Assembly: GCA_963751165.1 (NCBI GenBank)
Contig: CAVVTP010000030.1
Coordinates: forward strand, 1-64,000
DNA: 64,000 nucleotides
From: Roseiarcus sp963751165
GTDB taxonomy: Bacteria; Pseudomonadota; Alphaproteobacteria; Rhizobiales; Beijerinckiaceae
Reading direction: 5' to 3'
Within the stretch, counting starts at the first letter, position 1; every line of letters begins with the position of its first letter. The translations under genes and the position numbers were made by a program. The notes under the pieces were generated by a model. The model saw only the letters and a list, made by a program, of their open reading frames with translations. It had not been told where the DNA came from and ran no database searches. This document shows positions 53,175 to 62,530 of this stretch, in pieces.

Positions 53175-54614
53175 ATGACCGAGCTGCATAGAAACTATAT
53201 CGCCGGCGAGTGGACGGACGGCGTGGCCGTATCGCGCAACATCAATCCATCCGACACGAGCGACGTCGTGGGCGAATACGCCCAGGCCGACGCGGCGCAG
53301 GCGGAGGCCGCGATCAAAGCCGCCCATGCGGCCCTTCCGGCCTGGGCGCGCACGACGCCGCAGGAGCGGCACGACATTCTGCTGCGAGTCTCGACGGAGA
53401 TTCTGACGCGGCGCGACGAACTTGCCCGCCTTCTCGCCCGTGAAGAAGGCAAGACCCTCTTGGAAGCGACGTACGAGGTGGGACGAGCCGGCCAGATCTT
53501 CGACTTCTATGCCGGCGAGGCGTTGAGGATTCCCGGAGAGAGGTTCGCTTCGGTCCGACCCAACGTCGATATCGAAGCGACCCGCGAGCCGGTCGGGGTC
53601 ATCGGCGTCATCACGCCCTGGAATTTTCCTATCGCGATCCCCGCCTGGAAGATCGCGCCGGCCCTGGCTTACGGCAACGCCGTCGTGTTCAAGCCCGCCG
53701 ACCTCGTGCCTGGCTCCGCCCACGCACTGGCCGAAATCCTCGTTCGAGCGGGCGTCCCCAAAGGCGTGTTCAATCTCGTCATGGGGCGGGGTTCGGTCGT
53801 GGGCCAGGCGATCCTCGACCACAAGCTGGTCGACGCCGTCACCTTCACCGGCTCTGTGGCGACGGGACAGCGCGTCGCCGCGGCGTGCGCAAGCGCGATG
53901 CGCAAGTTCCAGCTCGAAATGGGCGGCAAGAATCCGCTCATCGTGCTGGCGGACGCCGAGCTGGCGAATGCAGTCGAATGCGCCGTCAACGGCGCCTATT
54001 TCGCGACCGGCCAGCGCTGCACCGCCTCCTCGCGCATCATTGTCGAGGAGCCGGTCTACCAGCGGTTTGCGGATGCGCTGATCGAGCGCATCCGCGGGCT
54101 CGTCGTCGACGACGCGCTGAAGCCGGGGGCGCAAATCGGACCAGTGGTCGACGCGACGCAACTCGAGCAGGATCTCTCCTACGTCGCGATCGGCCAGGGC
54201 GAAGGCGCCAAACTGGCGCTCGGCGGCGAACGGCTCAACCGCGCGACTCCCGGCTTCTATATGGCGCCGGCTCTGTTCCTCGATGCCGACAATTCGATGC
54301 GCATTTCGCGGGAGGAAATCTTTGGTCCTGTCTCGGCGATGATCCCAGCGCGCGACTACGACCACGCCCTCACCATCGCAAACGACACCGAGTTCGGCCT
54401 CTGCGCCGGCATTTGCACGACCAACCTCAAGCACGCGTCGCATTTCAAGCGCAACTCGGAGGCCGGCATGGTCATGGTCAATCTGCCGACGGCGGGGATC
54501 GACTACCACGCGCCATTTGGCGGCCGCAAAGGCTCAAGCCTCGGGTCACGCGAGCAGGGCCGCTATGCGGCCGAGTTCTACACCTTGGTGAAGACGGCCT
54601 ATACGCTCGCGTGA
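53175..54614 (+). CDS. NAD(P)-dependent aldehyde dehydrogenase (semialdehyde dehydrogenase type)
   Basis: 479 residues. Rossmann domain with VGVIGVITPWNFPIAIPAWK; general base in LEMGGKNPLIV; catalytic cysteine in TGQRCTASSR; EEIFGPVSAMIP near the C terminus. The overall pattern and end (GIDYHAPFGGRKGSSLGSRE) resemble 2-oxoglutarate-semialdehyde dehydrogenases of sugar-acid and hydroxyproline breakdown. The exact substrate is not certain. Soluble cytosolic enzyme. Followed in the same direction by an organic-acid transporter. Confidence 0.88.
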   Translation: MTELHRNYIAGEWTDGVAVSRNINPSDTSDVVGEYAQADAAQAEAAIKAAHAALPAWARTTPQERHDILLRVSTEILTRRDELARLLAREEGKTLLEATYEVGRAGQIFDFYAGEALRIPGERFASVRPNVDIEATREPVGVIGVITPWNFPIAIPAWKIAPALAYGNAVVFKPADLVPGSAHALAEILVRAGVPKGVFNLVMGRGSVVGQAILDHKLVDAVTFTGSVATGQRVAAACASAMRKFQLEMGGKNPLIVLADAELANAVECAVNGAYFATGQRCTASSRIIVEEPVYQRFADALIERIRGLVVDDALKPGAQIGPVVDATQLEQDLSYVAIGQGEGAKLALGGERLNRATPGFYMAPALFLDADNSMRISREEIFGPVSAMIPARDYDHALTIANDTEFGLCAGICTTNLKHASHFKRNSEAGMVMVNLPTAGIDYHAPFGGRKGSSLGSREQGRYAAEFYTLVKTAYTLA

Positions 54615-54853
54615 AAGCCGGGTTTTGGCGTCTCGTCGCTTCTGCGAACATGTCATCGCCAGATCGGGCCACCTTCGCTTTTTTCGGCAAGACGTTTTCG
54701 GCAGCGCCGCCACCGAGCCGGTTGCAAAGGCATAGTCCCCGCGAGGTCCGCCGTGATTTGGCGAAAGTTGACAGCCCTCAGGAAAGGTATTTCACTGCCT
54801 TCCCGCGGAGCAAGGCGTCAGCGCGCGGCGGGCGAGAAGCCGAGGGTGATGAT

Positions 54854-56176
54854 ATGAGCGCGGCGGAACGGGTCCCGGTGCGAGATGTGGTCGTCGTTCC
54901 GGCGGCGGATATGACGAAAGTCGTCGTCTCCAGCGTCCTCGGCACCGCGGTCGAGTGGTACGATTTTCTCATCTACGGCACGGCGAGCGCTCTCGTCTTC
55001 CCCAAGCTGTTCTTTCCATCGGCCAACCCGAGCCTCGGCGCCATCGCGTCCTTCGGCACGCTCGGCGTCGGCTATTTTGCGCGACCTTTGGGCGCCGCGA
55101 TCTTCGGGCATTTGGGCGACACGTTTGGCCGCAAGGCCATGCTCGCGACGACGATCGTCATCATGGGGCTCGGCACCTTCCTCATCGGCCTGCTCCCCAC
55201 CTATGATGAGATCGGCGTCGCCGCGCCTGTCCTGCTCGTCCTCTTGCGCCTGTTTCAGGGCGTGGGACTGGGGGGCGAATGGGGAGGCGCGGTGCTCATG
55301 GTGGTCGAGAACGCGCCAACCCGGAACCGCGGGCTGCTGGGATCGGTGGTTCAACTCGGATATCCGTTCGGCACCCTCGCCGCCACGGGCGTCTTCGCCC
55401 TCCTTTCCCACGCGCCGGAGCCAGCATTCCTGGCATGGGAGTGGCGCGTCCCGTTCCTGATCAGCATCCTTCTTGCCGGCATAGGGCTGTACATCCGCCT
55501 GCAACTGGAGGAGACGCCGGCGTTCCGGCAGCTTAAAGCCGAGAAAAAGACCGTAAAACTGCCGTTGGCTGACGTTCTGACCAAAGAAACGGGCGCGTTC
55601 TTTACCGCGATCGGGCTCAAGCTTTCAGAGATCAGCTATGCGTTGATGGCCGGCATTTTCGCAATCAGCTATGTGACCGTCAAACTCGCCATGCCTCGCA
55701 GCGTCATCCTCGACGCGGTGTTCTTCTCCTCCGTCGTCGCCCTAGTCGCGATTCCGTTGTTCGGCTGGCTGAGCGACCGAATTGGGCGCAAAGTCATGTT
55801 CTACGCGAGTTCGTTGTTCGCGATGGCTTTCGCGTTTCCGTTTTTCTGGCTCCTGGACACCAGGGACCCGATGATCATAACGCTGACGATTGTCGCTGCG
55901 ATCGTCTTCGGACAGATGATCGGGTTCGCGGTCGGGGCGCCGTGGTATTCCGAGCTTTTCGCCGCTCCGCTGCGCTACAGCGGCGCTTCCCTCGGTTTCC
56001 AGATCGGAGCGGCGATCAGCGGCGGCCTCACTCCCTTCGTGGCGGCGATTTTCCTGGCCTGGACCGGAGGGGCCACCTGGCCGATCTCGATCTACCTGAT
56101 CGCGCTCGCCGTCATCACGCTCTTCGCCGCAAGCGCGGCCCCCGAAACGGCCCGAAAAGATTTGAGAAGCGTCTGA
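54854..56176 (+). CDS. MHS-family metabolite:H+ symporter (MFS)
   Basis: 440 residues with 12 membrane segments. MHS signatures: SSVLGTAVEWYDFLIYG in TM1, GHLGDTFGRKAML in loop 2-3, RLFQGVGLGGEWGGAVLM in TM4-5, and GWLSDRIGRKVMF in loop 8-9. Members import organic acids, betaines or similar compounds across the inner membrane. The upstream aldehyde dehydrogenase suggests a carboxylate substrate. The start was chosen at the ATG giving a short cytosolic N terminus. Confidence 0.88.
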   Translation: MSAAERVPVRDVVVVPAADMTKVVVSSVLGTAVEWYDFLIYGTASALVFPKLFFPSANPSLGAIASFGTLGVGYFARPLGAAIFGHLGDTFGRKAMLATTIVIMGLGTFLIGLLPTYDEIGVAAPVLLVLLRLFQGVGLGGEWGGAVLMVVENAPTRNRGLLGSVVQLGYPFGTLAATGVFALLSHAPEPAFLAWEWRVPFLISILLAGIGLYIRLQLEETPAFRQLKAEKKTVKLPLADVLTKETGAFFTAIGLKLSEISYALMAGIFAISYVTVKLAMPRSVILDAVFFSSVVALVAIPLFGWLSDRIGRKVMFYASSLFAMAFAFPFFWLLDTRDPMIITLTIVAAIVFGQMIGFAVGAPWYSELFAAPLRYSGASLGFQIGAAISGGLTPFVAAIFLAWTGGATWPISIYLIALAVITLFAASAAPETARKDLRSV

Positions 56177-56400
56177 CGCCGCAATTTGGGCGCGGCAATC
56201 GGCGGACCAGGCGTTCGATCCATCTTTGTTGGCGGTCGACTTCCCGCTCGAGGAGATGGGGTCCTCGCCGCTCCGTCATTTTTGCGTCGGACAACAAGCC
56301 AGCCTGACGACAATGCGTGCGCAAGGCGCAAAAGTTATCGCGCGATGCTGCGATAGGGGTTGCAACCAAGGCGGTTGTGAGCTAATGGTTACGCTAGGGA

Positions 56401-56850
56401 ATGGTCGCGAGGTTGGGCGCCCCGCGACGGCGGTTGAAGGGGACTTTGTTGAACAGCAGTCGATACAATGCTTTTGTCCTGTGCGCTGCCTTAAGCGCAA
56501 TGTTAACTTGCGCCGGGACGGCGTCAGCGGGCATCACTGTGCTGGACCAAACGGTCCTGAACCCGGGCAAGAGCGACAGCGCGGCCGACGCCGTCACTTC
56601 CGGTGAGACTGAAGCACCCGCCGGGAATATCACGAACTGGAACCTTGCGTCGAAGGGGTCCGGCGGCTCGGTTTACAGCGTCGCCTCGTCGGCTACGGAT
56701 GCCGGGTCTGCGAGCAGCTCCGACGTCACGGCAAAGATCTTCGGACTTCCAGAACCCCCCGCCTGGATCCTGGCATTGATCGGGTTCGCTGGGCTTGGCC
56801 TTGGCGCCGTTCGCAAGCGCAAGCCGAGGCTCGCGAGCGGACTCGACTGA
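56401..56850 (+). CDS. PEP-CTERM-like sorted exported protein
   Basis: 149 residues from ATG; an internal TTG at 56449 after AAGGGG would give a more normal signal peptide (ending GTASA). The mature part is Ser/Ala/Thr-rich. The C terminus carries LPEPPAWILALIGFAGLGL followed by a basic RKRKPR tail, the pattern of PEP-CTERM sorting signals processed by exosortase. The exosortase itself is not in this window. Probably an extracellular or polysaccharide-associated protein. Confidence 0.65.
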   Translation: MVARLGAPRRRLKGTLLNSSRYNAFVLCAALSAMLTCAGTASAGITVLDQTVLNPGKSDSAADAVTSGETEAPAGNITNWNLASKGSGGSVYSVASSATDAGSASSSDVTAKIFGLPEPPAWILALIGFAGLGLGAVRKRKPRLASGLD

Positions 56851-57098
56851 AGATCCTTTCCGCGGCCCACCTGAGCCGGCTGCGCTCGTCGCCACGCCCC
56901 GGCGCCAGCCTCGCGCTCGCCGCCCTCGGCGTCGCCCTGCCGCCGACGATGCGCCAGATCGCGGACGCCTGATTTACAGACACCCTCCGTTTTGTAGTGC
57001 CACGCCCGCACCGCGGCGCGATTTTGCTCGCGCGATCAGAAACTTCGTTCCGGGCACTGTCGAAGATCAGTTTGAGAGTCGTCACGCGGCGTTGTTTG

Positions 57099-57878
57099 TC
57101 ACTCGCCTCGATAGACCGGCTTGCGCTTCTCCTTGAACGCCTTCAGGCCCTCGATATAATCGGCGCTGTCGTAGACGACGCGCCTCAGGCCCTGCACGCG
57201 CTCGAAAACCCCCGGGCTCATCGGATGCGCATCGGCGAGCATGCGCAACTCCTCCTTCATCACCGCGATCGACAGCGGCGCGTTGGCGACGATCTCCTCG
57301 GCCATCGCGTAGGTGAAACGCTCGAGCTTTTCCACCGGCAGCACATGGTTGACGAGGCCGGCGGCGAGCGCCCGCTCGGCGGAAATGGGTTTCGCGGTGA
57401 ACGCCATCTCCTTGATCAGGCGCAATGGGGCGCTGTTGAGGAAGGTCAGCATGCCGGAGACGTTGTATGGCACGCCGAGCTTTGCCGGCGTCAGCGCGAA
57501 GGTCGCCTTCTCGGCGGCGACGATGATGTCGCAGGCCATAGCCATCTCGCACGCTCCGCCCCAGACGCCGCCCTCGACCATCGCGATGACCGGGGCGGGA
57601 TGTGCTTCGATGGCGCGGATCAGGCGGCGCAGCGGGTCGCGCCAGCCGAGCGGATCGCGCCGCGTCTCCGGCAATTCGCTGACGTCGTGGCCGGCGGACC
57701 AGATTTTGACCCCGGGCTTGGCCCTCAGGATCACGGCGCGGGCCCGCTCGCCGGCGAGGACGTCCAGCGCCTGCAGGATTTCCTCGACGAGCGCGGCCGA
57801 CAGCGCGTTCCGTTTCTCGAAATGGTCGAGACAGATCGCGCCGATGAACTTCTCGATTTTCATCTCGACGAACGGCAT
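57099..57878 (-). CDS. Enoyl-CoA hydratase-family protein, methylmalonyl-CoA decarboxylase-like
   Basis: 259 residues. Crotonase fold with KIWSAGHDVSELPE (oxyanion loop 1), VIAMVEGGVWGGACEMAMAC (loop 2) and the C-terminal helices ending FKEKRKPVYRGE. The GAGHDV-like and EGGVWGGA motifs match the methylmalonyl-CoA decarboxylase branch (ScpB type), which makes propionyl-CoA. Other crotonase activities cannot be ruled out. Stands alone, cytosolic. Confidence 0.82.
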   Translation of the reverse strand: MPFVEMKIEKFIGAICLDHFEKRNALSAALVEEILQALDVLAGERARAVILRAKPGVKIWSAGHDVSELPETRRDPLGWRDPLRRLIRAIEAHPAPVIAMVEGGVWGGACEMAMACDIIVAAEKATFALTPAKLGVPYNVSGMLTFLNSAPLRLIKEMAFTAKPISAERALAAGLVNHVLPVEKLERFTYAMAEEIVANAPLSIAVMKEELRMLADAHPMSPGVFERVQGLRRVVYDSADYIEGLKAFKEKRKPVYRGE

Positions 57879-58051
57879 GGGGATAGCTCCTCCGCCCGTC
57901 CGGACATTGACTCACGTAGCGGCATGGCGGCAACGCGACACAGGCGCACACGGCGGCGGCAGGGCGCGCCCCAACAAAAAAATGCCTGAATGGGAAGATT
58001 TAGTGTGTAGGCCGCGAATATGGAGAATAGAATTCATTTCAGGAGGCGGCA

Positions 58052-58330
58052 ATGCGTCGAAAATACCAGCTTAAATTGGCGCCACACTTACTAATCAACT
58101 CGTTGCTCTTACTCGGCATTGGCGCATTCGATTTACACTCCGCTTTCGCCGGCGGCTGCGTGGGGTATTGCAAAGCGAGACAGGTGCGCGCGTTCTGCCA
58201 CGAAGCTATCAGGGCCAAGGGTCTGGAGGGTCATCAACGCGACGTTGAATTTGAAAGATGCAAGAGCGATCCAATGACCCATAGGCACATTGAAGAAATC
58301 GTCGATGACCAGGGGCAGAGCTCCGAGTAG
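58052..58330 (+). CDS. Small exported cysteine-containing protein
   Basis: 92 residues, ATG after CAGGAGG. A signal peptide (about residues 1-33, cleavage after AFA) is followed by a mature part starting GGCVGYCKARQVRAFCHEA, with four cysteines including FERCKSD, and a helical acidic end. Probably periplasmic and disulfide-bonded. No family name known. Confidence 0.6.
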   Translation: MRRKYQLKLAPHLLINSLLLLGIGAFDLHSAFAGGCVGYCKARQVRAFCHEAIRAKGLEGHQRDVEFERCKSDPMTHRHIEEIVDDQGQSSE

Positions 58331-58366
58331 GAACTGGGATCGATCAGCCGCCCGTTCCCGAACCTC

Positions 58367-58744
58367 TCAGTCGCGAGCGATCGCGGAGAGGCCGCCAGCG
58401 TTCTCGATGTCAAAGCGGGTGACGAGGCCCTTGTCTATTTGGAAAACATGCCGGACGGTCTCATCGAGAAGCACTTTTCCCTCAAGGTCTCGCACGACTT
58501 GGTGGACCTCTACCGCGGTCGCTCCGTCGTCCCGCTGGGTGACGTGCATCGGGTCGACCTGAGGCGCTATCGCGGCCCACTGCTTCGTCCAATAAGCTCG
58601 GACGGCCTCGCGCCCGTGCACGTGCCCACCGTCCATGCCGTTCGCCCAGTCAACGTTTTCGGCCAGGAGCGTCAGAACGGCCGGGATGTCCCGTCGGTTG
58701 AAGCCCTCGTAGAGTTGCCGCACCAGCTCGTCGTTGTTCACCAT
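58367..58744 (-). CDS. SnoaL/NTF2-like protein
   Basis: 125 residues. LVRQLYEGFNRRDIPAVLTL, LAENVDWANGMDGGHVHGRE, AVRAYWTKQWAAIAPQVDP, VFQIDKGLVTRFDIENAGG: the full cone-shaped NTF2-like fold. Such proteins act as small hydrolases, isomerases or ligand carriers; no catalytic residues allow a guess here. Confidence 0.8.
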   Translation of the reverse strand: MVNNDELVRQLYEGFNRRDIPAVLTLLAENVDWANGMDGGHVHGREAVRAYWTKQWAAIAPQVDPMHVTQRDDGATAVEVHQVVRDLEGKVLLDETVRHVFQIDKGLVTRFDIENAGGLSAIARD

Positions 58745-58943
58745 CTGCTCGGTCCTCCCATTCGTTCGTGAAAGCCTGTGGCGACGATCACCCGGTGGAA
58801 GTCGCGGGTGACCTGAATGATGCGGACAGCCGCGCGATCGGGGGTGAGGTCGGTGAATGTCGGCCGCCTTGTCCTGCAAGTGGATGCGCGCCCACTGGCG
58901 CCACCAACGCAACGGCTATCCGTTCGTCCAATGACGGCGCGAT

Positions 58944-59351
58944 CTAAAAACCCAGCGCCCGCCTCGCCTCCCGAATAAACTCGGGCGCCTCCTTTAGCTC
59001 GTAAACGGTCGCGCCTCCGATGCCCCAAACCGGCCCTGGCCAGGCTGGGTCCCCAACCGTCCGCGCGACGACATGCACATGAAGCTGCCGGACGACGTTG
59101 CCGAGCGCGCCGACATTGATCTTGTCAGCCTTCGCGTGGGCCTTGAGGAAGCCTACCGCCTTCGCCGCCTCTTCCACGAGCGCCGCGCGGTCGCTCGTCT
59201 CGAGATCGGTCAGTTCAACGAGGCCTTGGCACCGTGGTACGAGGACGAGCCACGGCCAGCGCGCGTCGTTCATCAGGAGCACGCGCGACAGCGGAAAGTC
59301 GCCGACGAAAAGCGTGTCCCTCCGGAGCCGCTCGTCGAGCACGAAGCTCAT
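58944..59351 (-). CDS. HIT-family nucleotide hydrolase-like protein
   Basis: 135 residues. MSFVLDERLRRDTLFVGDF, then WPWLVLVPRCQGLVELTDL and the HIT site NVVRQLHVHVVARTVGDPAW. The canonical H-x-H-x-H-x-x is reduced to H-V-H-V-V, which is usual for this alphaproteobacterial Ap4A hydrolase-like branch. Cytosolic. Lies just downstream of the phosphopentomutase gene. Confidence 0.82.
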   Translation of the reverse strand: MSFVLDERLRRDTLFVGDFPLSRVLLMNDARWPWLVLVPRCQGLVELTDLETSDRAALVEEAAKAVGFLKAHAKADKINVGALGNVVRQLHVHVVARTVGDPAWPGPVWGIGGATVYELKEAPEFIREARRALGF

Positions 59352-59511
59352 GCGTGCGCACCCTCCCGCGCCCCGATTGCGAGAGGTCCGGTGCGAGGGG
59401 CGAGGCGATAGCGATTGGCCACTTCTGCCGCCGCCGAGCCCCACATCCTGGCTTTCTGCCCGCGGGCGGGCAAAAGGGACGCGGTCCGGTGCCCGTCGCC
59501 GCTCGGGAAGC

Positions 59512-60735
59512 TCACGCAGGCCAAGCCGTCCCGTGCGGCCCCTTGGGCAGACCGAGCTTCGTCGCGATCGTCTCGGCGATGTCGGCGAGCGACGCGCGTG
59601 CGCCGATCGGCCCGGCCGGCGCGCCGGCGCCGAAGGCGAGGATCGGCACGTGCTCGCGGGTGTGGTCGAAGCCTTTGTAGGTCGGGTCGTTGCCGTGGTC
59701 GGCGGTGATCAGGCAATAGTCGTCCGGCTGCATCGCGGCTTCGATCTTGCTCAAGATGCGATCGAACGCTTCCAGGCAGGCGGCGAAGCCCGGCACGTCG
59801 CGGCGATGGCCGTATTCGGTGTCGAAATCCACAAGATTGACAAAGACGAGACCCCCGTCGGGCGTGTCTCTCAGCGCCTCGATGAGAAGATCGACGTTGC
59901 CGTCGTTGCTCTTGCCCTTGCGCTCATCGCCGGTGTCGCGATGGGCGAAAATGTCGCCGATCTTGCCGATCGAGACGATTGCGCGGCCGGCCTTTGCGGC
60001 GCGCTGCAGCAGGTTGCCGTCGGGTGGAGGCACGGCGAAGTCCTTGCGGTGGGGGGTGCGGACGAAGTCCTTCGCGCTTGCGCCGACGAAGGGCCTCGCG
60101 ATGACCCGCCCAATTTTCAAGGGATCGCAGAGTTTTCGCGCGATGCGGCAGAGGTCATAGAGCCTCCCGAGGCCAAAAGCCTCTTCGTGCGCCGCGATCT
60201 GGAAGACCGAGTCGGCCGAGGTGTAGCAGATCGGCTTTCCCGTGCTGCAAATGCTCCTCGCCGAAGTCTTCGATCACGACGGTGCCGGAGGCGTGGCGAT
60301 TGCCGAGTATCCCGGCGAAGCTCGCCTTCCGCGATGAGCGCCGCGGTCAGCGACACCGGGAAGGCGGGAATCGTGTTTCGGGAAATAGCCCCAGTCGAAA
60401 TCGATCGGGGTCCCGGCGATCTCCCAGTGGCCCGAGGGCGTATCCTTGCCGCGCGAAGTCTCGATCCCGTAGCCCCACTGTCCGCGCGGCTCCCTCATCA
60501 AGAAGCCCGGCGGCGCGCGCCCGGTCGAAGCCTCGATCGCATGGCCGAGGCCGAGCGCCTCGAGACGGGGCAGGCTCAATGGGCCCCGGCGCAGACCGTC
60601 GCGATTGCCGCGGCCGAGCGCGCAGGCTTCCGCGATGTGGCCGAGCGTGTCCGCGCCCTCATCGCCGTAAGCGGCTGCATCTTCCGCCCCGCCGCAGCCG
60701 ACGGAGTCGAGGACGATGAGGATGGCGCGAGTCAT
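59512..60735 (-). pseudogene. deoB: Phosphopentomutase, frame-disrupted
   Basis: Total length 1,224 bases, equal to a normal 407-residue DeoB. Metal-site landmarks: MTRAILIVLDSVGCGG and YGDEGADTLGHIAEA at the start, SGHWEIAGTP, then after shifts VGASAKDFVRTPHRKDFAVP, FVNLVDFDTEYGHRRD, LITADHGNDPTYKGFDHTRE. Frames break near 60375, 60250 and 60130. All catalytic Asp/His and the phospho-threonine neighbourhood remain, and the length is unchanged, so compensating sequencing indels are more likely than true loss. The enzyme interconverts ribose or deoxyribose 1- and 5-phosphates in nucleoside breakdown. Confidence 0.82.
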
Positions 60736-60753
60736 GGCGCCCTCTGTTCCACA

Positions 60754-60878
60754 CCCTCATCCTGAGGAGCGATGCGAAGCGTCGCGTCTCGAAGGATGCT
60801 CCAGGAGGCGACGTCGGTCGTGCACGCCGGAGCGTCCTTCGAGACGCGCCGCCGATGGCGGCGCTCCTCAGGACGAGG
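60754..60878. repeat. BIME-like pair of REP palindromes
   Basis: CCCTCATCCTGAGGAGC at the left and GCTCCTCAGGACGAGG at the right form outer arms. GCGTCTCGAAGGA (60784-60796) and TCCTTCGAGACGC (60835-60847) form a perfect inner inverted repeat. Intergenic, between deoB and yejF. Confidence 0.75.
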
Positions 60879-60898
60879 ACGTCGAAGGTGGTTCTCGC

Positions 60899-62530
60899 TC
60901 ATTGGCTGACCGCGCCCGACAGCGTCGCCTCGTTGGAGAAGGCGGCGGCGAACAGGGCGCGTGTGTAGTCGTTCTGCGGCGCAGAGAACACGGCTTTCGC
61001 CTCCCCGCTCTCGACCACCTTGCCGCGCCGCATGACGATCACCTCGCTCGCCAGCGCCCGCACGACTTTCAGATCATGCGAAATGAAGAGATAGGCCAGT
61101 CTGCGGCGCTTCTGCAATTCGCGCAAGAGATCGACGATCTGCGCCTGGATCGACATGTCGAGGGCGGAAGTCGGCTCGTCGAGCACGACGAATTTCGGAT
61201 CGAGCGCCATCGCCCGCGCGATGGCGATGCGCTGGCGCTGCCCGCCGGAGAACTCGTGCGGGTACCGGTCGAGCGTGGAGGGATCGAGCCCGGTGTCGGC
61301 GAGTGAGCGCTCGACGACGCGCCGCCGCTCGACGGCGTTGAGCTTGGAGCCCTGCGCGATGAGGCCCTCCTCGACGATCTCGGCGACCGACATCCGGGGC
61401 GACAGGGAGCCGAACGGATCCTGGAACACCACCTGCATGTCGCGCCTCAGCGGCCGCATGGCCTTGGTATTGAGCCCCTCGATCGGACGACCGCAAAAGG
61501 CGATGGGGCCCTCCGAACGGATGAGCCTCAGCATCGCGTGGCCGAGGGTGGTCTTTCCTGAGCCGGATTCGCCGACGACGCCGACCGTCTGGCCCTCGCG
61601 CACCGCGAGCGACACGCCGTCGACCGCCTTGACGTGCCCGACGGTGCGACGGAAGAGGCCTCGCCGGATTGGAAACCAGACTTTGAGATTGTCCGTGCTC
61701 GCGATCGTCGGCGCGCTCTTATCGTCGCGCGGCGCGTCGCCCTTCGGCTCCGCGGCGAGCAGCGCCCTCGTATAGGGATGGCGCGGGTCGGCGAACATCT
61801 CGGCCGTTCGTCCGGCCTCGACGATTTTGCCCTGCTGCATGACGATCACCTCATCGGCGATGCGCCGCACGACATTCAGATCGTGGGTGATGAACAGCAG
61901 CGCCATGCCGAACTTCGCCTGCAGGTCCTTGAGCAGTTTCAGGATCTGCGCCTGCACGGTGACGTCGAGCGCAGTCGTCGGCTCGTCGGCGATGAGGAGA
62001 TCGGGGCGATTGGCGAGCGCCATGGCGATCATCACGCGCTGCCGCTGACCGCCCGAGAGCTGATGCGGATAGGCGCCGAGCCGCTCGGCCGGGTCGACGA
62101 TGCCAACCTCGGTCAACAGCTCGACGATGCGCGCCTTGGTTGCCGCCGCGCGCCCGTGATGCAGCGCAATGATCTCCCCGATCTGCCCCGCGATGGTGTG
62201 CAACGGGTTGAGCGAGGTCATCGGCTCCTGGAACACCATCGTGACCGAGGCGCCGCGCATCTCGCGCAACTCCCGGTCCGACATCTTCAGGACGCCGCGG
62301 CCGCGAAACAGGATCTCGCCGGTCGGATAGCTCGCCGCGGGCTGCGGCAGGAGACGGACGATCGCCTGCGCCGTCACGGTCTTGCCGGAGCCCGATTCGC
62401 CGACCAGCGCCAACGCCCTGCCCTTCTCCAACCGGAACGATACGCGGTCGACCACGGTTCGCCGCTGGTCGCCCTGCGCGAAAGCGATCGACAGCTCGCG
62501 TACGTCGATGAGGGGAGCGTTCGCCTTCAT
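60899..62530 (-). CDS. yejF: ABC transporter with two ATP-binding domains, YejF-type
   Basis: 543 residues from MKANAPLIDVRELSI. Two fused ATPase domains. The first has Walker A GESGSGKTVTAQ and signature QLSGGQRQRVMIAMAL with DLLIADEPTTALDVT. The second has GESGSGKTTLGHAM, EFSGGQRQRIAIARAM and FVVLDEPTSALDMS. This duplicated layout is the YejF/DppDF type that powers import of oligopeptides or microcin C. The start overlaps the end of yejE by four bases. Cytosolic face of the inner membrane. Confidence 0.92.
   Translation of the reverse strand: MKANAPLIDVRELSIAFAQGDQRRTVVDRVSFRLEKGRALALVGESGSGKTVTAQAIVRLLPQPAASYPTGEILFRGRGVLKMSDRELREMRGASVTMVFQEPMTSLNPLHTIAGQIGEIIALHHGRAAATKARIVELLTEVGIVDPAERLGAYPHQLSGGQRQRVMIAMALANRPDLLIADEPTTALDVTVQAQILKLLKDLQAKFGMALLFITHDLNVVRRIADEVIVMQQGKIVEAGRTAEMFADPRHPYTRALLAAEPKGDAPRDDKSAPTIASTDNLKVWFPIRRGLFRRTVGHVKAVDGVSLAVREGQTVGVVGESGSGKTTLGHAMLRLIRSEGPIAFCGRPIEGLNTKAMRPLRRDMQVVFQDPFGSLSPRMSVAEIVEEGLIAQGSKLNAVERRRVVERSLADTGLDPSTLDRYPHEFSGGQRQRIAIARAMALDPKFVVLDEPTSALDMSIQAQIVDLLRELQKRRRLAYLFISHDLKVVRALASEVIVMRRGKVVESGEAKAVFSAPQNDYTRALFAAAFSNEATLSGAVSQ

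Noticed and set aside
53097..54509. 470-residue open frame on the minus strand
   Set aside because: It is the antisense of the aldehyde dehydrogenase gene, with Arg/Asp-rich composition and no domain.
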